Assembly: GCF_038069765.1 (NCBI RefSeq)
Contig: NZ_JBBPFS010000003.1
Span: 310,001-374,000 of the forward strand
Length of the DNA stretch: 64,000 bases
Direction: 5' to 3'
From: Arthrobacter_B sp038069765
Lineage (GTDB): Bacteria > Actinomycetota > Actinomycetes > Actinomycetales > Micrococcaceae
The notes below the pieces were generated by a model that was given only the letters and a program-made list of their open reading frames with translations, ran no database searches and was not told the origin of the DNA. Each line of letters starts with the position of its first letter. Within the stretch, counting starts at the first letter, position 1. A program made the position numbers and the translations under genes. Positions 42,470 to 49,496 of this stretch are shown in pieces.

Positions 42470-42646
42470 TGTCCCGCATGTTGTCCCGTGGGACAGAACG
42501 CGTCCGGAACGCGTCAGGAACAATGCCCAAGACCAAGACCAAGACCAAGTACTTAAAACTCACCTTCTGGGGGTGGTTGGCTTTTCAAGAATCTGGGGAG
42601 ACAAGCAAGCAATCGTTCAGGACATTACGCGTGAGGAGACGGACGC

Positions 42647-43039
42647 TTGCCTGCTGAAATTCCTCTCACACAGCTCCAAGCGACCCACCTGGCGAACATC
42701 CTCCACCAGCTCCGACCCGAGTGGGGCATCAACTCGATGATGACCCTGTTCGGCAACAACCGGGACTTCGCCCCGTTCCCCGCACTGGTCGAAGCATCCG
42801 TGAAAGTCGCCAGGAACCCAGCCAAGAAATACCCGAACGTCATCTTCATGACCGGCTCCCACTGGGACACCACGGCACCGGACATCGGAGCCCAAGCCCC
42901 AGCAGGACCACCCTGCGAAGACCACGACACCGAGCCAGCACACAACTGCCGGTCCTGCATCGCAGATACCAAAGTCGGGCAGAGGCCCATCACCCACATC
43001 GGCAAGCACTACACACCAGAAAGCGAGACAGCAGCATGA
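42647..43039 (+). CDS. Phage protein of unknown function
   Basis: 130 residues from a TTG with GAGGAG upstream. The N-terminal part (LTQLQATHLANILHQLRPEWGINSMMTLFGNN) is helical, and CEDHDTEPAHNCRSC near the C-terminus is a possible zinc site. It overlaps the DUF4326 gene by ATGA. It may bind helicase or DNA in replication, but nothing specific is visible. Confidence 0.6.
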   Translation: MPAEIPLTQLQATHLANILHQLRPEWGINSMMTLFGNNRDFAPFPALVEASVKVARNPAKKYPNVIFMTGSHWDTTAPDIGAQAPAGPPCEDHDTEPAHNCRSCIADTKVGQRPITHIGKHYTPESETAA

Positions 43040-43710
43040 TCCCTCAGAGAATCCAGCGCCAGCGCACGAAGGGCTGGCGGAAGCCGGAAGGCGCCGTCTA
43101 TGTCGGCCGCGGCAGCAAGTGGGGCAACCCTTACGTGGTCGGTAAGACGCAAGTCCGCATGCCCGCCAGCGACGGCGGTGACTGGGAGCGGGAAGGGCGT
43201 CTCCACAAGCGCAGTGGCGAGCAGCACGCCTTCTTTCACCCCGGCTCGACGTATGAGGCCCCGATCATCACCATGCACCAGGTGGAGGATGCGACAGCCG
43301 AGCAGTGCGTGGCGATGTACCGCTCCTACGTCACCGGAGCCTTTGACCTGATCCGATACAGGCACGAACCGATGGTGGAAGACATACGCACGGAGCTGGC
43401 CGGCAAGGACCTGATGTGCTGGTGCCCGCTCAGTCAGCCCTGCCACGCGGACGTGTTGCTCGAGCTGGCCAACGGCGATCGGCTGCCCGTGGGAACGCCC
43501 GTCCTGTTCTGGCCCGGCGCCAGGGTGGGAGAAGGCCGCCGATCAGCCACCCGCACACCGATCTGGAAGATGGGCGACGGCACCGAAGTCGTCTCCGTCG
43601 AGGGCTACCCCGGTGGCATCGCACTCACGCACATCCAGACCCTCCCCGTAGGGGCAACCACCACCGGTCTAGACCAGACCCCTAGCACCACCCCGGAGGC
43701 CCGTTCGTGA
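43036..43710 (+). CDS. DUF4326 protein
   Basis: 224 residues. RIQRQRTKGWRKPEGAVYVGRGSKWGNPYVVG and LAGKDLMCWCPLSQPCHADVLLELAN are the N- and C-terminal signatures of DUF4326, found in phages and bacteria, with a Cys-rich C-WC-P-x-PCHAD motif. The function is unproven. The C-terminal 60 residues are an extra, family-specific tail. Confidence 0.8.
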   Translation: MIPQRIQRQRTKGWRKPEGAVYVGRGSKWGNPYVVGKTQVRMPASDGGDWEREGRLHKRSGEQHAFFHPGSTYEAPIITMHQVEDATAEQCVAMYRSYVTGAFDLIRYRHEPMVEDIRTELAGKDLMCWCPLSQPCHADVLLELANGDRLPVGTPVLFWPGARVGEGRRSATRTPIWKMGDGTEVVSVEGYPGGIALTHIQTLPVGATTTGLDQTPSTTPEARS

Positions 43711-43738
43711 ACCCTGCACCGTAACCCATGCCTGCACT

Positions 43739-43779
43739 ATGGCCTGTCAGTCGATACCCTGACGCCTGACAGGCCACCG
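43739..43779 (+). repeat. Tandem 22-bp-period element, site A
   Basis: First copy ATGGCCTGTCAGTCGATAC at 43739, and a second, partly conserved copy at 43761 (GACG then CCTGACAG). It lies upstream of the lipoprotein/RusA operon. CCTGTCAG and CTGACAGG also form an inverted repeat. Confidence 0.6.
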
Positions 43780-43851
43780 ACCCTCGGTTGGGATGATTCC
43801 CCATCTCGACCCAAACGAACCCCGCACAGAGGCGCACAGCGCCGGAACGGA

Positions 43852-44064
43852 ATGGACATGAAGAAGGCCCTCGCAACACTCGCCATCGTCGCGACACTCG
43901 CACTCACTGGCTGCGCGTCCGGGAATCCTGATGCAGGCGTCGGCGAGTCCACACGCCTCCGCGATCAGCACATCAAGCTCAGAGACGGGAGGACAGTCAC
44001 ATGCGTGATGTACGCGGATGGATCACTCGGTGGCCTCTCCTGCGACTGGGAGGCTGCCCGATGA
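43852..44064 (+). CDS. Small phage lipoprotein
   Basis: 70 residues. Signal MKKALATLAIVATLALTGC has a canonical lipobox (LTGC). The mature part has two cysteines (VTCVMYADGSLGGLSC) that may pair. Small prophage lipoproteins often block superinfection or alter the envelope; this is an inference from type. ATGA overlap with the next gene. Confidence 0.7.
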   Translation: MDMKKALATLAIVATLALTGCASGNPDAGVGESTRLRDQHIKLRDGRTVTCVMYADGSLGGLSCDWEAAR

Positions 44065-44267
44065 GCAAGCCACTGGAACTGACAATCTACCCGCACAACC
44101 CGAAGCACCTGAACACCAACTGGCTCACGATGTACGTCACCCCGAACGGACCGATGGCGGCCGGGCGCTCCGGGATCCTCCCCGCGGCGAAGCACCTCAC
44201 GGACGCCGAGTTGGCCGCGGAGTATTGGGCGCCCATCTTCATCCACTTCCCTGATCCGACGGTCTGA
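44061..44267 (+). CDS. Phage protein, possibly truncated by an in-frame TGA
   Basis: 68 residues (KPLELTIYPHNPKHLNTNWLTMYVTPNGPMAAGRSGILPAAKHLTDAELAAEYWAPIFIHFPDPTV). Beyond the TGA the same frame reads DRDYAGTSAEMSRRSDTLHRFATSPHYFEADQ and stops at 44366, exactly overlapping the GTG of rusA. All nearby junctions show this kind of overlap, so the full gene was probably 44061-44366 with TGG at the stop position, or the TGA is read through. Function unknown. Confidence 0.6.
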   Translation: MSKPLELTIYPHNPKHLNTNWLTMYVTPNGPMAAGRSGILPAAKHLTDAELAAEYWAPIFIHFPDPTV

Positions 44268-44362
44268 GATCGGGACTACGCGGGGACGTCGGCGGAGATG
44301 AGCCGGCGCAGCGACACCCTCCACCGCTTCGCCACCAGCCCGCACTACTTCGAGGCGGACCA

Positions 44363-44761
44363 GTGACCGCCCGATCCTGGTCGATCATCCTGCCGTGGGC
44401 GACTCCCCCGGTGAAGCCGAACGGCGGGCACGGGAACGTCTACGCGCATGCGGCGAAGGTGAAGCGGACCCGGCAGACCATGGGGCTCCTCGCCCGGCAG
44501 GCCGGCATCCCGGCGCTGCACCGGTGCCGGGTTGAACTCACGTGGTTCGTAGCCGACCGGATCCACCGCGACGTCGACAACCTCGCCTGGACACTCAAAC
44601 CGCTCTGCGACGCACTGGCCGGCACCAAAGCGTGGGACCACCAGATCGTCCCGAACGACACCCCCGAATGGATGGAGAAGCCCATGCCGTCCATCGTCTA
44701 CCGGCCCGGCGAACCCAAAGAAATGGTCCTAACCGTGACCGAGATATTGCCTGACAGTTGA
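44363..44761 (+). CDS. rusA: RusA-like Holliday junction resolvase
   Basis: 132 residues. The RusA core is visible: ILPWATPPVKPNGGHG, then RIHRDVDNLAWTLKPLCDALAGTKAWDHQIVPND, where the aspartates of DVDN and the following D residues bind the metal. It resolves branched phage DNA before packaging. Confidence 0.85.
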   Translation: MTARSWSIILPWATPPVKPNGGHGNVYAHAAKVKRTRQTMGLLARQAGIPALHRCRVELTWFVADRIHRDVDNLAWTLKPLCDALAGTKAWDHQIVPNDTPEWMEKPMPSIVYRPGEPKEMVLTVTEILPDS

Positions 44762-44786
44762 TGCTTTATGGACTGCCAGTTGATAG
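44746..44786 (+). repeat. Tandem 22-bp-period element, site B
   Basis: Copies ATTGCCTGACAGTTGATGC (44746) and ATGGACTGCCAGTTGATAG (44768), exactly 22 bp apart, at the end of rusA. Confidence 0.7.
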
Positions 44787-44805
44787 ACTGGAACCCTCTC
44801 CCGGA

Positions 44806-44835
44806 CCCCGCGGGTGCCAGACACCACCCGCGGGG
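44806..44835 (+). other. Hairpin downstream of site B
   Basis: An 11-bp stem (CCCCGCGGGTG and its complement) with an 8-nt loop, 20 bp after site B and 24 bp before the next ATG. It has no T tract, so it is more likely a 5'-end RNA structure than a terminator. Confidence 0.5.
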
Positions 44836-44858
44836 CCTCAACAAGAAAGCAGCTCACC

Positions 44859-45293
44859 ATGACCGAGCCGAGCACCAACCAGCGCGACGACCTGGCCCCG
44901 AACCTGGTTACAGTGACGCTCTCCCCTGAGGCGGAGGACCGGACGGTCTACTTGCCAGCCACAGACCAGTGCAACGAGATGGTGCGCGACCTCGCCGCGG
45001 CGTATGGGGACCTCGGCACGGCCACCTCTGCGGACGTCGAAGCAGCAGCCGCGCTCCTGGCCGCCGGCTACCGCAAGCCCCGCACCATCACGACGGTCGA
45101 GGAACTGGATACGCTGCCTGTTGAGGCGGTTGTCCGGTCGCACGTTGGTGTGGTGTGGGAAAAGGGCGAATTTCCCGATGAGCCGGAGTTTCCTTTCTGG
45201 ACCACTCCGGGCACTAACCACGAATACCCCGCCAGCCACATCAGCCTCCCCGCCACCGTCCTGTGGGAGCCAGAAGCCGAGGCCACCCGATGA
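44859..45293 (+). CDS. Phage protein, paralogue 1 of a tandem pair
   Basis: 144 residues. The middle and C-terminus (ALLAAGYRKPRTITTVEELDTLPVEAVVRSHVGVVW ... SLPATVLWEPEAEATR) are shared with the next gene, so the two arose by duplication. The N-terminal half is unique. The GYRKPRTITTVEELD module recurs in actinophage proteins of unknown function. Confidence 0.65.
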   Translation: MTEPSTNQRDDLAPNLVTVTLSPEAEDRTVYLPATDQCNEMVRDLAAAYGDLGTATSADVEAAAALLAAGYRKPRTITTVEELDTLPVEAVVRSHVGVVWEKGEFPDEPEFPFWTTPGTNHEYPASHISLPATVLWEPEAEATR

Positions 45294-45610
45294 GCGCCCG
45301 CGACGAGCTGGCGCGGGATCTCAAGTCCATCGAAGCCACACAGACATCCCTCGAGCACACCCTCAGCTTCCATGCCTGGACGGCAGAAGCGCTGATCGCC
45401 AAGGGCTACCGCAAGCCCCGCACCATCACCACGGTCGAGGAACTGGATGCGTTGCCCCGCGGGTCCGTCATTCGCGACGGTGACGAGGAGCTCATGGAAA
45501 AGACCGACATCGGGTGGTGCTGCTGGGTCTACCTCGAAGGCTTCCTGTCCAGCGAATTGGCCCTCCCCGCCACCGTCATCCACGAGCCGGAAACCGAGGC
45601 CACCCGATGA
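45290..45610 (+). CDS. Phage protein, paralogue 2 of a tandem pair
   Basis: 106 residues: a distinct helical N-terminus, then AKGYRKPRTITTVEELDALPRGSVIRDGDEELMEK ... ALPATVIHEPETEATR, closely matching the preceding protein. ATGA overlaps on both sides. Confidence 0.65.
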   Translation: MSARDELARDLKSIEATQTSLEHTLSFHAWTAEALIAKGYRKPRTITTVEELDALPRGSVIRDGDEELMEKTDIGWCCWVYLEGFLSSELALPATVIHEPETEATR

Positions 45611-45825
45611 GCGCGGGCGAGACGGCGCAGGACTATCTCGACCAGCACATAACCCCTGAACAGAAAGCCGACGTCGAGGCCTTCTTGGAGTCCCTGCCCG
45701 AGCCTGAAGGAACGATTCAGGAAGTCATCGCACGGGCCCAGACGGAAGCAATGGAAGCCGCCCTGGCAGACCCGGAAGGCCACGCACTCGTGAAAGCCAT
45801 CCACGACCGGAAGGTGGCAAGTTGA
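45607..45825 (+). CDS. Small acidic phage protein
   Basis: 72 residues, strongly acidic and helical (ITPEQKADVEAFLESLPEPEGTIQEVIARAQTEAMEAALADPEGHALVKAIHDRK). Last gene of the three-gene operon after site B; convergent with the membrane-protein gene that follows. Confidence 0.6.
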   Translation: MSAGETAQDYLDQHITPEQKADVEAFLESLPEPEGTIQEVIARAQTEAMEAALADPEGHALVKAIHDRKVAS

Positions 45826-45829
45826 AGTG

Positions 45830-46471
45830 TCAGCCGACAGTTGCACTTGCGTCAGATGCCACCACCAGTGAATGCACCGCTTGATCTAGACGCTCCGCGT
45901 TCTCTTGAAGACCCTCCAACGCTGCAGAACGAGCGCTCGGAGGGTCCAAGTACCAACCCAGCCCAAAGTTCGCGACTAACCGCACCATCTCGTTCAATAT
46001 GGACCTCACCGCAGTGTGGAGGGCTTCGAACTCTCCCGCCTCTTCCTCTTTCGTCATGGAAACGACAACGCCCGCACCACCAAGGACGCTGGCGCAGCTC
46101 AGCAAGACCGACGCATGGTTCCTATCCCCTGTCTCCAATGCCCATCGAAAGGAGGCTGCGGTGAATGAAACAGTCGTTCCCCTGATGAGGTCAGGATCAG
46201 TACCCACCCCATACGAGATGAACTTGTTTGTGATACCAATCAAGTCGGTCATGGCAGCTTTTTCACGGGCCAAGGCCGACTCATTCCGCTGGACCTCTAG
46301 CTGCTCCTCAACCAACGCCTGCTGGTGCCTATTCGAGCGCCTCAGTACCACCACAGCCACAAGGGCAGCAACGCCCGCTGAGACAAGTGCACCCGCCGTC
46401 CCCGACCAGAGTTGGACCCATACGCCTTCTGTAATTCCCCACAAGTCCCCCAGGACTATTCCGCGCAACAT
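45830..46471 (-). CDS. Membrane-anchored coiled-coil protein, moron candidate
   Basis: 213 residues from the ATG chosen. One transmembrane helix (WSGTAGALVSAGVAALVAVVVL) is followed by a coiled coil (QALVEEQLEVQRNESALAREKA) and a helical cytoplasmic domain. The base composition is lower in GC than its neighbours. It reads against the phage genes, with a -10 hexamer TAGACT 7 nt before the ATG. The architecture suits a membrane exclusion or signalling protein expressed in the lysogen; no family is recognised. Confidence 0.65.
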   Translation of the reverse strand: MLRGIVLGDLWGITEGVWVQLWSGTAGALVSAGVAALVAVVVLRRSNRHQQALVEEQLEVQRNESALAREKAAMTDLIGITNKFISYGVGTDPDLIRGTTVSFTAASFRWALETGDRNHASVLLSCASVLGGAGVVVSMTKEEEAGEFEALHTAVRSILNEMVRLVANFGLGWYLDPPSARSAALEGLQENAERLDQAVHSLVVASDASATVG

Positions 46472-46478
46472 GCGCCTG

Positions 46479-46484
46479 AGTCTA
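46479..46484 (-). promoter_or_regulatory. -10 hexamer for a leaderless membrane-protein mRNA
   Basis: TAGACT on the minus strand ends 8 nt before the ATG at 46471, with no Shine-Dalgarno between. No strong -35. Confidence 0.4.
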
Positions 46485-46498
46485 CGGGAGGTGCGCTG

Positions 46499-46630
46499 AT
46501 GGGCGCGCTTGTCACCGTCATGGTGTCCCCGCACCTCGCTGACGGGTGCACCGTCGCCAAGGACGCCGCCGCCGCGCTCGTGGCGGACGGGTGGAGGAAG
46601 CCCGAGCGGTTACCGGGATTCGAGAGCGGC
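46499..46630 (+). pseudogene. Fragment of a GYRKPRTITTVEELD-family phage gene
   Basis: A good RBS (GGGAGG) and ATG begin MGALVTVMVSPHLADGCTVAKDAAAALVADGWRKPERLPGF, similar in type to the ALLAAGYRKPRTI module upstream. After about residue 43 the frame continues only as the low-complexity shadow of an antisense membrane gene. The gene was probably cut when the antisense gene was inserted. Confidence 0.45.
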
Positions 46631-46825
46631 GAGCACCCTACGGCAGAACCCAATCACGGCCAGCACGAAGCCGACCAGGATCGTCCCGCCGACGAACACG
46701 CTCAGGGACCCGCCGGAGTTGATAGCCAGGAAGGCGATGACGATACCGATAAGAGCAATCAGAAGGCCTGCGGCGATGAGTCCCGAGCCCGGACGGTTGG
46801 TCTTAGTTTCCCCCACGTTATTCAT
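46610..46825 (-). CDS. Two-helix membrane protein, moron candidate
   Basis: 71 residues: polar N-terminus, then two clean transmembrane helices (GLIAAGLLIALIGIVIAFLAI and LSVFVGGTILVGFVLAVIGF) and a short basic tail. The -10 hexamer TATGCT lies 6 nt before the ATG, indicating a leaderless transcript. It reads in the same direction as the larger membrane-protein gene downstream. Function unknown; superinfection exclusion is possible. Confidence 0.6.
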   Translation of the reverse strand: MNNVGETKTNRPGSGLIAAGLLIALIGIVIAFLAINSGGSLSVFVGGTILVGFVLAVIGFCRRVLAALESR

Positions 46826-46831
46826 GGGCCG

Positions 46832-46837
46832 AGCATA
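46832..46837 (-). promoter_or_regulatory. -10 hexamer for the two-helix protein
   Basis: TATGCT on the minus strand, 6 nt before the ATG, no Shine-Dalgarno. Confidence 0.45.
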
Positions 46838-46854
46838 GCGCAGGATGTAGCTCC

Positions 46855-47082
46855 ATGAGCGACGCCAAGGAAGTCATCCGGCGCATCGAACGCGACCAGG
46901 AACGGGACTGGCAGGCCGCGTACATCCGACTCCTGCCACGTGTCCCGGAGCCCACCCGCACACCGGGGTGCACCTGCGACTGGATCGAGGAGAAGCTGCT
47001 CTGCGTCGCTGAACCCAAGCACATCCACACCCGCTACGGGGAAGACTGCCCTGACCACAAAAAACCGGAGAAAGTGCCGTGA
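46855..47082 (+). CDS. Small Cys-containing phage protein
   Basis: 75 residues. CTCDWIEEKLLCVAEPKHIHTRYGEDCPDH has Cys/His spacing suited to zinc. AGGA lies about 10 nt upstream of the ATG; the next gene starts at an overlapping GTGA. Confidence 0.5.
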   Translation: MSDAKEVIRRIERDQERDWQAAYIRLLPRVPEPTRTPGCTCDWIEEKLLCVAEPKHIHTRYGEDCPDHKKPEKVP

Positions 47083-47168
47083 CCATCGCTGCACAGCTCG
47101 ACGGCTGGACCGCAACCCGCGCATCCTGCGAAGGAAGATCGTACCCTTTCGGTAGGCTCAACGAGTGA
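47079..47168 (+). CDS. 29-residue overlapping microprotein
   Basis: VTIAAQLDGWTATRASCEGRSYPFGRLNE, tied to both neighbours by GTGA overlaps. The exact tiling is the only support; the same DNA carries the -10 element of the next gene. Confidence 0.35.
   Translation: MTIAAQLDGWTATRASCEGRSYPFGRLNE
47153..47158 (+). promoter_or_regulatory. -10 hexamer for the 47165 membrane-protein gene
   Basis: TAGGCT ends 7 nt before the GTG with no Shine-Dalgarno, the same layout as at the two leftward membrane genes. Confidence 0.4.
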
Positions 47169-47845
47169 TCACACCGCCAACCCTATTAGCACAGACCACC
47201 GAGCCTGCCGCTTCTGCTGAGACACCGGAACTCGTCCTTGCTGTTGCCCTCATCGGTGTCCTTGGCATCGCACTGGGCGGAGTCATTCAGCTCATCACTC
47301 AACGATGGGCCATCATGCACGACCGCATGGTTGCAATGCGCCAGGAGGTCTCGCGCCTGGGACAAAGCGTCAGCAGCTACACATCGAACATGGTTCAATC
47401 CGCTCGCGTCATAAGCGGCATCCGAGATGAGTTCATCAAAGAGCTTGAAAAGGATTCGAGCGCGAAATTAGATCTTGACGAAGACTATTGGAGCCGACTA
47501 GGCGAGGCCTTCTTTAATTCATTCAGGGACACCCAGGAGATCTCCACGGCCCTACAGAGCGCAAGTGATTACCGAATAAGTGCTCAGGCGACGGAAGTCC
47601 ATATCCTTCTGGTTGATACTCATAACGAGGTAGCAGAAATGTTCACCGGCGAGTTACACCTCACCGAGAATGAAGCCAAGGAGCGCCAACGTAAGTTGAA
47701 CGATGCAGCAGCTGTCCTATTGAACATGACGGGGCCGAGATGGTGGGAGCGACATTGGCGCTTTCGGTCTGCGCGCAGGGCTCAACGCATACTAAGTCGC
47801 GGCCGGGAGAAGCGAGCAAAAGCGAAAGTGGTTAGCCGTGGTTGA
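47165..47845 (+). CDS. Membrane-anchored helical protein, moron candidate
   Basis: 226 residues. One transmembrane helix (ELVLAVALIGVLGIALGGVIQLI) is followed by a long helical cytoplasmic part (RQEVSRLGQSVSSYTSNMVQSARVISGIRDEFIKELEKDSS) and a very basic C-terminus. The layout resembles that of the antisense membrane gene at 45830-46471, without obvious sequence identity. Codon use is markedly more A/T-rich than in the terminase gene that follows. It probably has its own leaderless promoter and may be expressed in the lysogen. Confidence 0.65.
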   Translation: MITPPTLLAQTTEPAASAETPELVLAVALIGVLGIALGGVIQLITQRWAIMHDRMVAMRQEVSRLGQSVSSYTSNMVQSARVISGIRDEFIKELEKDSSAKLDLDEDYWSRLGEAFFNSFRDTQEISTALQSASDYRISAQATEVHILLVDTHNEVAEMFTGELHLTENEAKERQRKLNDAAAVLLNMTGPRWWERHWRFRSARRAQRILSRGREKRAKAKVVSRG

Positions 47846-48449
47846 CCCTTGCGGCGCCAAGAAGCGTAGCGGTGACCCGTGTGGCGCAGCTCCGATGAAG
47901 GGGCAGCGTCGCTGCGCCCGCCACGGCGGGAAGTCCCCGCAGGCGAAGAAGGCAGCCGAGCGCCGGCTGGCCGAACAGGAAGCGACCAGGAACATGGAGA
48001 AAGCCGTCAGAACCCTAGGCATCACCGACAAATACCAGGACGTGGACCCGGGCAAAGCGCTGCTCGAGGAGATCAGCGTGACCTACGCGCATGTGCAGTG
48101 GCTGCGGGAGAAGGTCGCCGAGCTGGACGGCGATGACCTGGCTTGGGGCAAGGTCTCCCATGAGGAGGGCGTCGGCCCCGAGGGCCCCATCGACAAGATC
48201 ACCGAGAAGGCCGAACCGTCCGTCTGGTACCAGCTGTACCTCAAGGAGCGGGAACACCTGGTCAAGGTCACCACCGCAGCGCTCAAAGCAGGCATCGAGG
48301 AGCGCAAGGTCCGCCTCGCAGAGTCCCAAGGCGAACTCGTCGCCCGCGTCATCCGCGGCATCCTCGAAGCCCTCAACCTCACCACCGACCAGTGGGCGCT
48401 CGTGCAGACCGTCGTCCCCCGTGAACTGCGGGCTCTGGCCGCTGAATAA
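47838..48449 (+). CDS. terS: Terminase small subunit
   Basis: 203 residues. The N-terminal CGAKKRSGDPCGAAPMKGQRRCARHGGKSPQAKKAAERRLAEQEA is the Cys/His knuckle and basic helix typical of actinophage small terminases. A helical oligomerisation core follows. It recognises the packaging site and loads the large subunit. It is separated from terL by about 1.8 kb. Confidence 0.75.
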   Translation: MVDPCGAKKRSGDPCGAAPMKGQRRCARHGGKSPQAKKAAERRLAEQEATRNMEKAVRTLGITDKYQDVDPGKALLEEISVTYAHVQWLREKVAELDGDDLAWGKVSHEEGVGPEGPIDKITEKAEPSVWYQLYLKEREHLVKVTTAALKAGIEERKVRLAESQGELVARVIRGILEALNLTTDQWALVQTVVPRELRALAAE

Positions 48450-48459
48450 AGCATGGGAT

Positions 48460-48500
48460 ATGGCCTAATAGTTGGCGGTTTATGGCGTGACAGTTGATAG
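48460..48500 (+). repeat. Tandem 22-bp-period element, site C
   Basis: Copies ATGGCCTAATAGTTGGCGG (48460) and ATGGCGTGACAGTTGATAG (48482), exactly 22 bp apart, between terS and the next operon. Confidence 0.75.
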
Positions 48501-48535
48501 AATGGGAGGTATCGGGCGACGGAATTAGGGGAAGC

Positions 48536-48592
48536 ATGACGGAGCAGGGAATCACGACGGGCGCAGCGACTACAGGGCAGGTGCCGGCATGA
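48536..48592 (+). CDS. 18-residue leader peptide
   Basis: MTEQGITTGAATTGQVPA, with AGGGGA before the ATG and an ATGA overlap with the HTH gene. It may serve only to couple translation. Confidence 0.35.
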   Translation: MTEQGITTGAATTGQVPA

Positions 48593-49395
48593 GTCCCTGC
48601 GCAGCCCCACGCTGCAGCGTGCCCCTCAGTGACGGCATCACCCTCTGCCACGACCACACCACCAGCCTGGAGGAAGCCCTGCGGGAGGTTCCCGGCGCGT
48701 GGCAGAACATCTACGTGTCAGCATGCAAGCTCGACGTCGGCGCCGGCAGTGTCGGCGGCATGGGCGGGGAAGCCTCCGGCAGTGAACCCGCGAACCTGGA
48801 CGCACTCGACAAAAGCGACCAGATGCTCGTGGTCCTGCGCGGCTGGGTGGCACTCATGCCCGGGCCCACCCCGCACGGAACCGCACCCGCACTGGCTGGC
48901 TGGCTCGTGGGTCAGCTCGAAACACTGCGCCGGCAGGACTGGGCCGCCGACCTGCTGCAGGAACTCAGAGACGCACTCAATGCCTGCGCCCACGCAACCG
49001 ACCGGGCAGGTGCCAAAGTATTCGCCGGCATGTGCCCGACCGTGACCATGGAAGGCTCCTGCGATACGCCGCTCTACGCGCAGCCAGGCCGACCCTACTC
49101 CCACTGCCCCAAATGCAAGGCCGCGTGGGACGTGACGGACTGGCGGGAGCGCGCCCTGGCCGCCTCAGAATTCCACTCAGGCACCGCGGCTGAGATCTCC
49201 CGCATGCTCTCAGATCCCGTCACCCGGGAAGCTCTCCCCCAGGCCACCATCCGGCAGTGGGTCCGCCGGCAGAAGCTGGACCCCTTCGCCTGCGACGTGG
49301 CCACCCGCCGGAACCAGTACCTCGTCTCCGATGTGCGCACCCTGTGGGCTGCAACGAAGGCTGCCGGCTACAAGCGTGCACAGCTAGTGGCCTGA
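48589..49395 (+). CDS. Actinophage HTH protein with zinc motifs
   Basis: 268 residues. The N-terminal CAAPRCSVPLSDGITLCHDH and the central CPTVTMEGSCDTPLYAQPGRPYSHCPKCKAAWDVTDWRERALAA are two zinc sites. The C-terminal ISRMLSDPVTREALPQATIRQWVRRQKLDPF is a DNA-binding HTH. This domain order is known from actinophage proteins of unknown role. Its place between the small and large terminase suggests a late regulator or packaging factor. Confidence 0.7.
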   Translation: MSPCAAPRCSVPLSDGITLCHDHTTSLEEALREVPGAWQNIYVSACKLDVGAGSVGGMGGEASGSEPANLDALDKSDQMLVVLRGWVALMPGPTPHGTAPALAGWLVGQLETLRRQDWAADLLQELRDALNACAHATDRAGAKVFAGMCPTVTMEGSCDTPLYAQPGRPYSHCPKCKAAWDVTDWRERALAASEFHSGTAAEISRMLSDPVTREALPQATIRQWVRRQKLDPFACDVATRRNQYLVSDVRTLWAATKAAGYKRAQLVA

Positions 49396-49427
49396 CAGGA
49401 AAGATCGCATGGCCCAGTAGTTGACAG
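49387..49427 (+). repeat. Tandem 22-bp-period element, site D
   Basis: Copies GTGGCCTGACAGGAAAGAT (49387) and ATGGCCCAGTAGTTGACAG (49409), exactly 22 bp apart; the first overlaps the end of the HTH gene. Confidence 0.65.
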
Positions 49428-49449
49428 TCGCAAAACTGTCACGTACGTT
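49421..49449 (+). promoter_or_regulatory. Predicted promoter of the late region
   Basis: TTGACA, 17 bp, TACGTT. The -35 is the tail of the second site-D copy. An inverted repeat TGACAGT/ACTGTCA (49422-49441) covers the spacer. This would transcribe the structured leader and then the packaging and head genes. Confidence 0.5.
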
Positions 49450-49496
49450 TATTCCATAGTGCGAGTTGTGGCTCTGAGACCAGCCCCCGCACGCAC

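Noticed and set aside
45807..45847. Fifth copy of the paired 22-bp element
   Set aside because: CCGACAGTTG is similar, but the would-be partner is 19 bp away and weak; it lies in a convergent junction.
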